A DNA stretch of 64,000 nt from Haemophilus haemolyticus. Lineage in GTDB: Bacteria; Pseudomonadota; Gammaproteobacteria; Enterobacterales; Pasteurellaceae. The first letter of the stretch is position 1. Each line of letters begins with the position of its first letter. The stretch covers positions 349,861 to 413,860 of the forward strand of contig NZ_LYCK01000001.1 of assembly GCF_001679045.1 (NCBI RefSeq). The letters are read 5' to 3'. A program made the position numbers and the translations under genes. Below, piece by piece: positions 42,617-51,101 of this stretch. The notes under the pieces were generated by a model. That model searched no databases. It saw nothing but the letters and a program-made list of their open reading frames with translations, and was not told where the DNA came from.

Positions 42617-43470
42617 ACTTTTTTATTTCGTTCTAAAGATTTATGCTGAATCTGGACGATTTTCCCTTTAGCTTGAAAATATTCGCCTAACTGCTGTGCT
42701 ATATAAACGGAGCGGTGTTTTCCCCCTGTACACCCAATGGCAATGGTTAAATAGCTACGATTGTTTTTTTCTAACATTGGCAACCAAGTATCAATATAGT
42801 TACGAGTGAGGTAGATAAATTCATTTACTTGCGTGTGACTATTCAGAAATTCTGCTACTGGCGCATCTAATCCTGTCATAGGGCGTAATGTTGGATCCCA
42901 ATGCGGGTTAGGTAAGAAACGTACATCGAAAACATAATCAGCGTCTAAAGGAATTCCATATTTAAAGCCAAAAGATTCAACAACGATTTTTAGTTCTTTA
43001 TCACTATTTCCTCGTAAAAATTCGCGTAGGCGTTCCGCAAGAGTATGAGTAGAAAGATGGGTGGTATCAATAATAAAGTTTGCGTGTTGAATTAATGGCT
43101 CAAGGTAGCGATATTCTTCATCTATTGCTGCTTCAAGAGATAGATCTTGCAAGGAAAGTGGGTGCAGACGGCGTGAATCGCTATAACGACGAATCAATGT
43201 GCCACGATCTGCTTCAAGGAAAATAATCTTTAATTGATGATATTTTTGTAAGGTATTTAGAGTTTGTTCAAGAGTATTGGCTGAATTAGGAATATTACGA
43301 ATATCAAGGCTGATTGCGACCGAAGATTGGGATTGGGATAGAATATCGGTCAATTGAGGAAGTAAATCTAGAGGAATATTATCAACACAATAATATCCAG
43401 CATCTTCTAATGCTCGTAAGGCTACGGATTTTCCTGCGCCAGAACGTCCGCTAATAATGATAATTTCCAT
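42613..43470 (-). CDS. rapZ: RNase adapter protein RapZ
   Basis: Nucleotide-binding adapter that in E. coli delivers the sRNA GlmZ to RNase E to control glucosamine-6-phosphate synthesis, 285 aa. The Walker A motif [16 protein letters not shown] starts the protein. The C-terminal RNA-binding domain includes [12 protein letters not shown] and ends in a basic stretch, HKSLERNKK. It is last in a darP-lptCAB-ptsN-rapZ row, 15 bases after ptsN. The npr gene that follows it in E. coli is absent. Confidence 0.96.
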   Translation of the reverse strand: MEIIIISGRSGAGKSVALRALEDAGYYCVDNIPLDLLPQLTDILSQSQSSVAISLDIRNIPNSANTLEQTLNTLQKYHQLKIIFLEADRGTLIRRYSDSRRLHPLSLQDLSLEAAIDEEYRYLEPLIQHANFIIDTTHLSTHTLAERLREFLRGNSDKELKIVVESFGFKYGIPLDADYVFDVRFLPNPHWDPTLRPMTGLDAPVAEFLNSHTQVNEFIYLTRNYIDTWLPMLEKNNRSYLTIAIGCTGGKHRSVYIAQQLGEYFQAKGKIVQIQHKSLERNKKV

Positions 43471-43485
43471 AATTCCCCCTTTAAA

Positions 43486-43980
43486 TTATTCTCGGGTTTC
43501 TTCAGGCGAAGTTTCTGCCCTATCTGAAATCTCAAAAACTTGCCAAATTTCATCCGCACTTTTAGCTGAACGTAATTGTTTTAACATATTTTTATCGGTA
43601 AGTTTTTCGATTAATGATGCCAATATAGGGATGTATGTTTCGCACTGATTCTCTGGAATAAGTATAGCAAAAATTAAATCTACAGGTTTACCATCAAGCG
43701 AATCATAATTAATTGGGTTATCCAATTGCATAAACACGGCGATTGCTTTGTCACATACCTCAAGAGGAATTTTCGCCTTAGGCATTGCTATGCCATTGCC
43801 TAGTCCTGAGTTACCCAGCTTTTCGCGCTCAAAAAGGGATTCAAAGCACGCTTGCTCACCTTTATCACAGTGAAGTTTTTCTTCTACAAAATGTGCGATA
43901 GATTCAAATAATCGTTTTTTGCTAGAAAAACTAACGCCCTGACGAATATTCTCAGGGCTTAATAGTTCAGTTATTTTCAT
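43486..43980 (-). CDS. ptsN: PtsN-like EIIA(Ntr) domain protein lacking the phosphoryl His
   Basis: Homologue of the nitrogen-PTS EIIA protein, 164 aa, a single EIIA type-2 domain followed by a short tail. Fold-defining stretches are present (FEREKLGNSGLGNGIAMP, VDLIFAILIP). The histidine phosphorylated in E. coli (GIAIPHGK) is replaced by Lys68 (GIAMPKAK; codon AAG at 43777-43779), so phosphotransfer in the usual way should be impossible. It may act as a constitutively unphosphorylated regulator. It lies between lptB (2-base gap) and rapZ. Confidence 0.9.
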   Translation of the reverse strand: MKITELLSPENIRQGVSFSSKKRLFESIAHFVEEKLHCDKGEQACFESLFEREKLGNSGLGNGIAMPKAKIPLEVCDKAIAVFMQLDNPINYDSLDGKPVDLIFAILIPENQCETYIPILASLIEKLTDKNMLKQLRSAKSADEIWQVFEISDRAETSPEETRE

Positions 43981-43982
43981 TT

Positions 43983-44708
43983 TTATAATTTGAATTGTTC
44001 GCCCAAATAAACGCGTTTAACGTGTTCATCGTTCATAACTTGTTCTGGTGTGCCTGTTGCGATAATTTTGCCTTCACCTACGATATAAGCCCGTTCACAT
44101 ACATCAAGTGTTTCACGTACATTATGATCGGTAATCAAAACACCTAATCCTCGGTTACGTAAGTCGGTGATAATTTTTTTAATATCGCTCACAGAAATTG
44201 GATCTACACCAGCAAATGGCTCATCTAATAGAATAAACTTAGGATTTGCAGCTAATGCTCGTGCGATTTCAACTCGACGACGCTCACCGCCAGATAATGA
44301 CTGACCTAAACTATCCCGAATATGGCCAATATTAAATTCCTCAATCAACTCATCAGCTTTTTCTCGACGTTGTTGAGAGGTTAAATCTTTGCGTATTTCT
44401 AATACAGCCATTAGATTTTCGTATACAGTCAAACGGCGAAAAATAGAGGCTTCTTGTGGCAAATAACCGATTCCACGTTGCGCACGATTATGCATTGGGA
44501 GCAAACTAATGTCTTCTCCGTCAATAATAATTTTACCTTGATCTTGGCGAACTAACCCCACAACCATGTAGAAGGTTGTTGTTTTCCCAGCGCCGTTTGG
44601 TCCGAGCAAACCAACAATTTCATTAGAGTTTACAGTTAAACTTACATCTGAAACAACTTTACGGCTTTTATAGCTCTTAGCTAAATTTTCAGCAGTCAGA
44701 ATTGACAT
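43983..44708 (-). CDS. lptB: LPS export ABC transporter ATP-binding protein
   Basis: ATPase of the LptB2FGC complex that extracts lipopolysaccharide from the inner membrane, 241 aa. Walker [14 protein letters not shown], signature [15 protein letters not shown], and Walker [13 protein letters not shown] with its H-loop ITDHNVRET are intact. It starts three bases after lptA. In E. coli rpoN follows; here ptsN does. Confidence 0.98.
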   Translation of the reverse strand: MSILTAENLAKSYKSRKVVSDVSLTVNSNEIVGLLGPNGAGKTTTFYMVVGLVRQDQGKIIIDGEDISLLPMHNRAQRGIGYLPQEASIFRRLTVYENLMAVLEIRKDLTSQQRREKADELIEEFNIGHIRDSLGQSLSGGERRRVEIARALAANPKFILLDEPFAGVDPISVSDIKKIITDLRNRGLGVLITDHNVRETLDVCERAYIVGEGKIIATGTPEQVMNDEHVKRVYLGEQFKL

Positions 44709-44711
44709 AAA

Positions 44712-45230
44712 TTACTTCCCTTTAGCTTGTTGTAATTGCGATGGAATAAGGACTGTTGTTACACGTGATTTTCCATTACCATTAGCTTTAAGTTGTTGTT
44801 TTTTCACATCGTAGGTAATTAGTTGTCCATTAATCTTACTATCAAGTTGTTTTAATTCAGCATTATCAGTTAATGTTAAAAATTCAGTACCAAGATCATA
44901 GTGAACTTTGTTTGCTTTTCCATCCACTGGCTTACCATTATCTAGCTGCTGATGGAATATTACTGGAGTACCAAATGCTTCCACGGTTTCTTTTTTACCT
45001 GAATTTTCAGGTGGGCGCGTAATGACAACTTTATTTGCCTTGATTAAAATTGAACCCTGAGTAATTGAAACGTTATCAGTAAAAGTGACAACACTTTTTT
45101 CCATATCTAATGATTGATTATCGGAAACAATGTTAATTGGTTGATTCGTATCATCTTTCAACGCGAAAGCAGAGAAAGAGGTCATGATTAATGCCGCGAG
45201 TAAAATAATTTTATTGTTTGTTAATTTCAT
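44712..45230 (-). CDS. lptA: LPS transport periplasmic protein LptA
   Basis: Periplasmic bridge protein of the beta-jellyroll OstA family that carries LPS between LptC and LptD, 172 aa. A signal peptide (about 1-23, ending SAFA) precedes the repeat-rich beta domain (VSDNQSLDMEKSVVTF, KADKVVITRP-like KANKVVITRP). The first 20 bases overlap the end of lptC. Confidence 0.95.
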   Translation of the reverse strand: MKLTNNKIILLAALIMTSFSAFALKDDTNQPINIVSDNQSLDMEKSVVTFTDNVSITQGSILIKANKVVITRPPENSGKKETVEAFGTPVIFHQQLDNGKPVDGKANKVHYDLGTEFLTLTDNAELKQLDSKINGQLITYDVKKQQLKANGNGKSRVTTVLIPSQLQQAKGK

Positions 45231-45819
45231 AATATGTTTTTACCTGTTCTTTTAATGTTGCAATTTGTTGGCGTAGGTTGCCAACCATTTTTAAGCCAGT
45301 TGAGTTAAAATGTTGTCCGTTTATTTTCACCATTGTACCTGATGAAATATCTTGAGTTTTTAAGTTAACCTCTGCAACTTGAGTTTCGATTCGCTGTAAC
45401 CGAGAAGTTGGTTCTAAACTTTCAGCAACGACATCACCCTCTAAATAAAGCATTTCATCTTTCGTCAATTTGGCTTTTTTGGCGCTAAGTTTCCAACTTT
45501 GAGATTCTAATAATTTTGCTGAATTATTTGATTTTTCAGCATTATTAGATGTAGAGACATCGAATAAGTACACCAAAGGCATTTCAAACTCAGTATGACC
45601 ATCAACTGTATAATGTTTCACTTTGTCTGCGGTCGAGAGATATTGTTTTTTACCTTCTGGGGAAAATACCGTAGTTTCCATTTTATTTCCAATATAATCT
45701 GGACTATCTGGTTTTTTTACTAAGTTTGACAAATCAGGTTTATCGCTATTTAAAGAATAAAACCATCCCAGCGAACCAAGAGCGATAAGACCTAAAATTA
45801 CATTCCAACGAATATTCAT
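45211..45819 (-). CDS. lptC: LPS export protein LptC
   Basis: Membrane-anchored periplasmic component that hands LPS from LptFG to LptA, 202 aa. One N-terminal helix (VILGLIALGSLGWFYSL) and an OstA-like beta-jellyroll domain. It overlaps lptA by 20 bases. kdsC, its neighbour in E. coli, is replaced here by darP 48 bases upstream. Confidence 0.94.
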   Translation of the reverse strand: MNIRWNVILGLIALGSLGWFYSLNSDKPDLSNLVKKPDSPDYIGNKMETTVFSPEGKKQYLSTADKVKHYTVDGHTEFEMPLVYLFDVSTSNNAEKSNNSAKLLESQSWKLSAKKAKLTKDEMLYLEGDVVAESLEPTSRLQRIETQVAEVNLKTQDISSGTMVKINGQHFNSTGLKMVGNLRQQIATLKEQVKTYYEINKQ

Positions 45820-45867
45820 ATTTTTAAATTTGTTACTCGAAAAGTGCGGATAAAAATTTAATATTTT

Positions 45868-46404
45868 TTAATCTTCTAACATCAATGTTTTGAGCATTTG
45901 ATAAATTTCTCGATAGGCTTTCGATGGTTTATTTTGCTCACGTTCTTTTTGTGCCGAACGAATAAGATTACGTAGTTGTTGACGATCTACATCAGGATAA
46001 TCATTGAATAAATCGGTTAGAGCCACGTCACCTTTTTCTACTAATTCATCCCGCACTTTTTCGATTTTGTGCAGCATAGCCTGCTTTTGGTTATGTTTAT
46101 TTTCGATTTTATCTAATGCTTCACGAATAGGCTCAACATCAATGCCTCTAAATAATTTGCCGATATACTGTAATTGACGGCGACGAGCTTCTTTTTGTAA
46201 ACGCTGAGCAAGTTCAATGGCATCAAGTAAGGATTCATCAAGTGGGATTTTGGCAAGATTAGCTTTGGTTAAATTTACAATCTTTTCACCAAGTTGTTTT
46301 AAATCTTCAGCATCGCGTTTGATTTCGCTTTTACTTACCCAAATAATTTCTTCTTGTTCTTCATCTTCCCAATCGAAAGCTTCTTTTTTCTTACGTTTTG
46401 CCAT
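45868..46404 (-). CDS. darP: Ribosome biogenesis factor DarP (YjgA)
   Basis: Late 50S assembly factor of the DUF615 family, 178 aa. It is highly charged: acidic and basic at the N-terminus ([19 protein letters not shown]) and basic in the helical core ([18 protein letters not shown]). The ATG at 46404 is preferred to a TTG four codons earlier. It is divergent from pmbA, as yjgA and pmbA are in E. coli. Confidence 0.93.
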   Translation of the reverse strand: MAKRKKKEAFDWEDEEQEEIIWVSKSEIKRDAEDLKQLGEKIVNLTKANLAKIPLDESLLDAIELAQRLQKEARRRQLQYIGKLFRGIDVEPIREALDKIENKHNQKQAMLHKIEKVRDELVEKGDVALTDLFNDYPDVDRQQLRNLIRSAQKEREQNKPSKAYREIYQMLKTLMLED

Positions 46405-46493
46405 AATTTCTCTCAACTAAAATTTGGCGCGTATTTTAGCACAAAGTTTCAAAATAATATAAAATGTGACAAATTTTTAACGGGAAAAAAATA

Positions 46494-47849
46494 ATGAAAA
46501 TAGCCGAAAATCAAACCGCACTTTTGAAAGCTCAAGAACAAGAATTACGTCAAGCAGTCAGCTTTGCTATTGAATTAGCAACAAAATCAGGCGCGAGTGC
46601 AGAAGTCGCCGTCACTAAAGTTAGCGGATTGTCAGTATCCACACGCTTGCAAGAAATTGAAAATGTTGAATTTACTAATGATGGTGCATTGGGGATCTCC
46701 GTTTATATGGGACAACAAAAAGGCAATGCATCAACATCAGATTTAAGTGAAGGCGCTATTCGAAACGCAGTGGAAGCCGCACTTGCTATTGCAAAATACA
46801 CTTCACCCGATGATTGCACAGGCCTTGCGGATAAAGATTTAATGGCTTTTGATGCGCCTGATTTAGAACTTTATCATGCTGCTGATGTGAATGTTGATAA
46901 AGCAACAGAACTTGCACTTGAGGCTGAAAAGGCGGCTTTAGAGGCGGATGAACGCATTATAAATAGTAATGGTGCAAGTTTTAATTCACATACAGGCGTG
47001 AAAGTGTATGGAAATAGCCATGGCATGTTGCAAAGTTATTTATCAAGCCGTTATTCCTTATCTTGTTCGGTTATTGGTGGCGTAGAAGATGCCTTAGAAA
47101 ATGATTACGAATACACGATCTCTCGTGAATTCGATAAACTCCAATCGCCAATTTGGGTTGGCGAAAATTGTGCAAAGAAAGTCATTTCTCGTTTAAATCC
47201 TCAAAAACTTAGTACACGAGAAGTGCCTGTCATTTTCTTAAATGATGTTGCAACGGGTCTTATTTCTCACTTTGCCACTGCAATAAGTGGTGGCAGTTTA
47301 TATAGAAAATCGAGTTTCTTGCTCGATCATTTGGGTGAACAGGTCTTACCTGATTGGTTCAATATCAGTGAGAGACCACATTTATTACGCCGTTTGGCTT
47401 CAACGCCTTTTGATAGTGAAGGTGTTCGTACGCAAGATCGTGAAATTGTCGAAGACGGGATATTACAAACTTATTTAGTGACAAGTTACAGTGGTAAAAA
47501 ACTCGGTATGCTAAGTACTGGTCATGCTGGTGGAATTCACAACTGGCTTGTTAAGCCAAATTTGAATGGTGGATTGACCGCACTTTTACGTCAAATGGGA
47601 ACTGGATTATTAGTAACGGATGTCATGGGACAAGGTGTCAATATTGTTACAGGCGATTATTCGCGTGGCGCATCAGGTTTTTGGGTGGAAAATGGTGAAA
47701 TTCAATACCCAGTCGCCGAAATTACTATTGCGGGGCAATTGCAAGATATGTTGAAGAATATGGTTGCTGTAGCGGATGATATAGAGCATCGTTCTAACAT
47801 TCAAACTGGTTCTATTTTGTTAGATAAGATGAAAATTTCAGGAAATTAA
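46494..47849 (+). CDS. pmbA: Metalloprotease TldE (PmbA)
   Basis: Regulatory partner of the TldD zinc protease, which together process microcin B17 and the antitoxin CcdA in E. coli, 451 aa. It has the U62/TldE features such as [29 protein letters not shown] and [19 protein letters not shown]. It lacks the HExxxH zinc motif, as expected for TldE rather than TldD. A USS is in the first codons. The gap after it holds an sRNA gene. Confidence 0.96.
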   Translation: MKIAENQTALLKAQEQELRQAVSFAIELATKSGASAEVAVTKVSGLSVSTRLQEIENVEFTNDGALGISVYMGQQKGNASTSDLSEGAIRNAVEAALAIAKYTSPDDCTGLADKDLMAFDAPDLELYHAADVNVDKATELALEAEKAALEADERIINSNGASFNSHTGVKVYGNSHGMLQSYLSSRYSLSCSVIGGVEDALENDYEYTISREFDKLQSPIWVGENCAKKVISRLNPQKLSTREVPVIFLNDVATGLISHFATAISGGSLYRKSSFLLDHLGEQVLPDWFNISERPHLLRRLASTPFDSEGVRTQDREIVEDGILQTYLVTSYSGKKLGMLSTGHAGGIHNWLVKPNLNGGLTALLRQMGTGLLVTDVMGQGVNIVTGDYSRGASGFWVENGEIQYPVAEITIAGQLQDMLKNMVAVADDIEHRSNIQTGSILLDKMKISGN

Positions 47850-47865
47850 AAAATATTTTTAAAAT

Positions 47866-47885
47866 TGAGAATTATTCTTATTGAC
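47866..47885. promoter_or_regulatory. Fur-like box at the sRNA promoter
   Basis: TGAGAATTATTCTTA (47866-47880) matches the 7-1-7 Fur motif at 11 of 14 positions. GAGAATTATTCTTATTGAC (47867-47885) matches the 19-base Fur consensus at 12 of 19. It directly abuts and overlaps the -35 element, so binding should block transcription when iron is plentiful. Confidence 0.65.
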
Positions 47886-47908
47886 AATAACTAAATATCT
47901 GTTACTAT
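47881..47908 (+). promoter_or_regulatory. Strong sigma-70 promoter for the intergenic sRNA
   Basis: TTGACA (47881-47886, full consensus), 16-base spacer, TACTAT (47903-47908). One of the best promoters in the window. Predicted start near 47915. Confidence 0.8.
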
Positions 47909-47914
47909 ACGCAC

Positions 47915-48012
47915 ATCTGTTAAGCGATTGCAGGTTGCTCCAACAGGTAGAGTAGAAAGTAAATTCGTTAGGGTTCAAAAAGGCTGAAGGTTTAAACTTC
48001 AGCCTTTTTTTT
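47915..48012 (+). ncRNA. Small RNA candidate, probably Fur-regulated (possibly HrrF)
   Basis: A transcript of about 98 bases with no reading frame, between pmbA and hpt. It begins after a near-consensus promoter and ends in a strong Rho-independent terminator. The 5' part folds into a stem-loop (47915-47921 with 47942-47948; inner 47923-47927 with 47935-47939; loop UUGCAGG). An unpaired purine-rich linker of about 28 bases follows, then the terminator hairpin. This is a standard sRNA layout, and the Fur-like box points to an iron-starvation RNA. HrrF is a Fur-regulated sRNA described in nontypeable H. influenzae; I cannot confirm from sequence alone that this is it. Confidence 0.78.
47977..48012 (+). 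terminator. sRNA terminator
   Basis: AAAAAGGCTGAAG (47977-47989), loop GTTTAAA, CTTCAGCCTTTTT (47997-48009), with eight T in all. It also separates the sRNA from hpt, which starts 48 bases later. Confidence 0.92.
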
Positions 48013-48060
48013 GTAAAATAGCAAACGATTTTATCCCCTGTCATCTCATAAGGAAACACA

Positions 48061-48600
48061 ATGAAAAAACACCACGTTGACGTTTTAATTTCAGAGAACG
48101 ATGTTCATGCTCGTATTGCTGAGTTAGGTTCTCAAATTACAAAATTTTATCAAGAAAAAAAGATCGATAGCCTTGTTGTTGTGGGGCTTTTACGTGGTTC
48201 CTTTATGTTTATGGCGGATATTGTTCGTCAGATAAATTTACCTGTGGAAATTGAATTTATGACTACTTCAAGTTATGGCACAGGTATGACTACGAATCAC
48301 GACGTTCGAATTACCAAAGATTTGGACGGCGATATAAAAGGTAAACACGTTTTAATTGTGGAAGATATTATTGATACGGGCTATACGTTGGAAAAAGTGC
48401 GTGATATTTTGAATTTGCGTGAGCCTGCGAGCCTTGCAATTTGTACTTTGCTTGATAAACCTTCTCGTCGCGAAGTGGAAGTGCCTGTTGAATGGGTTGG
48501 TTTTGAAATTCCTGATAAATTTGTGGTGGGGTATGGTATCGATTACGCACAACGCCATCGTAATTTAGGCTATATCGGTAAAGTTGTTTTAGAAGAATAA
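48061..48600 (+). CDS. hpt: Hypoxanthine phosphoribosyltransferase
   Basis: Purine salvage enzyme converting hypoxanthine and guanine to IMP and GMP, 179 aa. The PRPP-binding motif is [14 protein letters not shown]. The C-terminal metal and base-binding region [17 protein letters not shown] identifies Hpt. The ribosome site is AAGGAAACACA. A USS-based hairpin ends it. Confidence 0.96.
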   Translation: MKKHHVDVLISENDVHARIAELGSQITKFYQEKKIDSLVVVGLLRGSFMFMADIVRQINLPVEIEFMTTSSYGTGMTTNHDVRITKDLDGDIKGKHVLIVEDIIDTGYTLEKVRDILNLREPASLAICTLLDKPSRREVEVPVEWVGFEIPDKFVVGYGIDYAQRHRNLGYIGKVVLEE

Positions 48601-48613
48601 TTTGATTTTATTG

Positions 48614-48657
48614 AAAAGTGCGGTTGAAATTTTAAATGAATTTTTAGCCGCACTTTT
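48614..48657. terminator. USS-type terminator hpt/nrdG
   Basis: AAAAGTGCGG (48614-48623) pairs with CCGCACTTTT (48648-48657) around a 24-base loop. One arm has an exact USS; the other ends in GCC and is one base off. It lies between convergent hpt and nrdG. The long loop makes it a weaker terminator than the other pairs. Confidence 0.6.
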
Positions 48658-49123
48658 ATAACTTAAATCGATGAATAATTTGATTTGCTGAACCTCGCCA
48701 AACCAGACTTGGATCTGCCTGTTCTTGAATAAATTTCCCATCAATTAACACATCAATATAAGGCAACATAGCACGTTGTTGTTCATCTAATTCATCTAGC
48801 TTATAACCCGTCCAAACCCAGATGTCTTTATCAGGGCATTCTCGTTTTACGCGTTGCACAAATGGCAATAATGTTTCTACGTTGAGGGGATGAAGTGGAT
48901 CACCACCTGAAAGTGTCAGCCCTTGGCGTTTAATACGAGTGTCTTTTAAATCATTGATGATTTGTTGTTCCATTGCTTCATCAAATAATACACCCGCTGA
49001 AAATGACCAACTTTTTTGGTTATAGCAACCTTTGCAAGCATGCGTACATCCACTGACGAAAAGTGTACATCTTGTACCTTCGCCATTGATCACATCGGTA
49101 GGGTAGTATTGAAGGTAGTTCAT
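48656..49123 (-). CDS. nrdG: Anaerobic ribonucleotide reductase activating protein
   Basis: Radical-SAM activase that generates the glycyl radical on NrdD, 155 aa. The cluster motif is C26THAC30KGC33YNQ, with the following SGGDPLHPLN typical of activases. nrdD is not adjacent in this window. It is divergent from the 4.5S RNA gene, with a USS between them (49168). Confidence 0.96.
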   Translation of the reverse strand: MNYLQYYPTDVINGEGTRCTLFVSGCTHACKGCYNQKSWSFSAGVLFDEAMEQQIINDLKDTRIKRQGLTLSGGDPLHPLNVETLLPFVQRVKRECPDKDIWVWTGYKLDELDEQQRAMLPYIDVLIDGKFIQEQADPSLVWRGSANQIIHRFKL

Positions 49124-49188
49124 TTCATAAAAATCCTAAAAATGTGGCTTAAATTCTCGCCAAATTCACCGCACTTTTGAATTAATCT

Positions 49189-49217
49189 TTGCAATACGGC
49201 AGTAATTTCTGCATAAT
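49189..49217 (+). promoter_or_regulatory. Predicted ffs promoter
   Basis: TTGCAA (49189-49194), 17-base spacer, CATAAT (49212-49217), followed by a GC-rich AGCGCGC start region, a pattern typical of stable-RNA promoters under growth-rate control. Confidence 0.6.
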
Positions 49218-49244
49218 AGCGCGCAATCGCATTGCGATATCAAT

Positions 49245-49354
49245 GGAAACCTTCTCGGTCTCTCGCAACGGTGTCTGGTTTACTCGGTCAGGTCCGGAAG
49301 GAAGCAGCCAAAGTCGGAATTACTGTGTGCCGAGAAGAAGCTGGGAAGGTTTCC
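49245..49354 (+). ncRNA. ffs: 4.5S RNA (signal recognition particle RNA)
   Basis: Bacterial SRP RNA of about 110 bases. The conserved Ffh-binding helix 8 with its GGAA tetraloop region is clear (GGTCAGGTCCGGAAGGAAG, starting 49286, then CAGCCA). The ends pair into the long hairpin: GGAAACCTTCTC at 49245 and GGGAAGGTTTCC ending at 49354. It is expressed from its own promoter, and the 5' leader of about 20 bases would be removed by RNase P. Ends are inferred from pairing and may differ by a few bases. Confidence 0.95.
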
Positions 49355-49370
49355 GCCCAACTTTATTTTC

Positions 49371-51101
49371 TTATACCCGCTCAACTAATCTTTTAAAGAA
49401 ACCATTTTCTTTTGTGATTAAATTATTGTAATCGCCTTCTTCGATTAATCTTCCGTTATCAATTACACAAATTTTATCGAATTGTTCAATTGAACTGAGA
49501 CGGTGAGTGACCATAATTAGGGTTTTATTTTCGGCATGTTGCAGAATTAAACGTAAAATTTGACGTTCAGTTTCGCGATCTAAGCCTTCTGTCGGTTCAT
49601 CCAATAATAAAATTGGCGCATTATTGAGTAAAATACGAGCTAAACCTAAACGGCGTTGTTCCCCACCAGAAAGTGGACGACCGCCATCTCCAAGCCAAAG
49701 ATTTAAACCTTTTCCTTCTTGCTCAAGTAATTTGCTTAAGCCAACTTGATGTAGCACTTTAATCATTTTCTCATCAGAAATTTCATCCGCACTTGCAAAT
49801 TGTAAATTTTGACGAAGTGTATCGCTGAATACGTGAACACGTTGAGTTAAAAAACAAATTTGGCCGCGTAATGTCTCTTCTGAATAGGCGGAAATGGGTT
49901 TTTCTGCCAATAAAAGCTCACCTTGATTCGCATCGTAATTGCGCACTAAAAGTTGAAGGAGTGAAGATTTCCCACTTCCAGTTTTGCCTAAAATAGCAAT
50001 TTTTTGGCCTTGTTCTAAATCTAATGTAAGATTTTTTAATACGAGCGTTTCTTGCCCTGGATAGGAAAAACTTAAATTCTTCGCAGAAATCAACCGCACT
50101 TTTGTTTCAAATTTCTCGTTGCCATTAAACTCAACAAGTGATTTTTGCTCAATGATTTCGGTCACACGTTCTGCTGCCGCAATAACTTGACCTATATGTA
50201 AAAATGCCGCACCCAATGGCATGATGATCTCAAAGGCTGCAAGTGCAGCAAAAGTGAAAAGTGCAATATAAGCCGTGCGATATTCATCTGTGCCAAAATC
50301 GGCGTTACTTGCAAACCATAGCATTCCAGAAATCAACAAACCATTAAGAAAGAGAACAAGTGCGGTAGAAAATCCGCTTAATTTTGCTTCTTTGGCTTGA
50401 TCTTCCTGCCATGTTTTTTCTGTGACTGACATTTTCTCTTTTAATTTATCTTCTGCATTAAATAATAAAAGCTCGGCTTGTGCTTGGATAAATTCTAAAA
50501 ACTGGGTTCGATAGGTTGCGCGTGCTTGGATTAAGCGTTCACCAAATTCCTGTCCTAGTCGATAGAAAACAGTTGGGATAATTATTAATAAAATTAACAA
50601 AAATAAGCCTAAACCAAGAGCGAGTGGAATATTGACGAAGCTGAGTCCAATCGTCATGGCAATGATTACAAATGTAGCAGTGAAAAATGGCGCAAGTAAA
50701 CGTAAATAGAGGCTATCAAGTGTATCAACATCAGACACTAAACGGTTTAACAAATCGCTGTTGCGATAACGATTTAATACCGCTGGGCTTAAAGGAATGA
50801 TTTTTTCAAATACTTGTACGCGTAATTTGGACAAAATGCGGAATGTTGCATCATGCGTCACTATTTTTTCAAAATAGCGCATGACGGTTCGTCCGATAGC
50901 TAAACCTCGCACGCTGGCTGAAGGGTAGAAAAAGTTAAATAGCGTGCCTAGTCCTGCAATGGCTGTAGCGGCTAAAAACCAGCCTGAAACGGTAAGCAAG
51001 CCCATGCTAGAGCCTAAGCCTAAAATCATCAGCACCAAGCCTAAAATAAGAGGAAATTTGGCGAATTTAAATAAACGTATAAACGGAAGTAATGTGCGCA
51101 T
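49371..51101 (-). CDS. cydC: CydC subunit of the CydDC thiol exporter
   Basis: Half of the heterodimeric ABC transporter that exports cysteine and glutathione to the periplasm and is needed for cytochrome bd assembly, 576 aa. Six N-terminal membrane helices, then an ABC domain with Walker A ILGKTGSGKSSLLQL, signature PLSGGEQRRLGLARIL and Walker B ILLLDEPTEGLD. The ATG overlaps the cydD stop by one base (TAATG). Confidence 0.97.
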   Translation of the reverse strand: MRTLLPFIRLFKFAKFPLILGLVLMILGLGSSMGLLTVSGWFLAATAIAGLGTLFNFFYPSASVRGLAIGRTVMRYFEKIVTHDATFRILSKLRVQVFEKIIPLSPAVLNRYRNSDLLNRLVSDVDTLDSLYLRLLAPFFTATFVIIAMTIGLSFVNIPLALGLGLFLLILLIIIPTVFYRLGQEFGERLIQARATYRTQFLEFIQAQAELLLFNAEDKLKEKMSVTEKTWQEDQAKEAKLSGFSTALVLFLNGLLISGMLWFASNADFGTDEYRTAYIALFTFAALAAFEIIMPLGAAFLHIGQVIAAAERVTEIIEQKSLVEFNGNEKFETKVRLISAKNLSFSYPGQETLVLKNLTLDLEQGQKIAILGKTGSGKSSLLQLLVRNYDANQGELLLAEKPISAYSEETLRGQICFLTQRVHVFSDTLRQNLQFASADEISDEKMIKVLHQVGLSKLLEQEGKGLNLWLGDGGRPLSGGEQRRLGLARILLNNAPILLLDEPTEGLDRETERQILRLILQHAENKTLIMVTHRLSSIEQFDKICVIDNGRLIEEGDYNNLITKENGFFKRLVERV

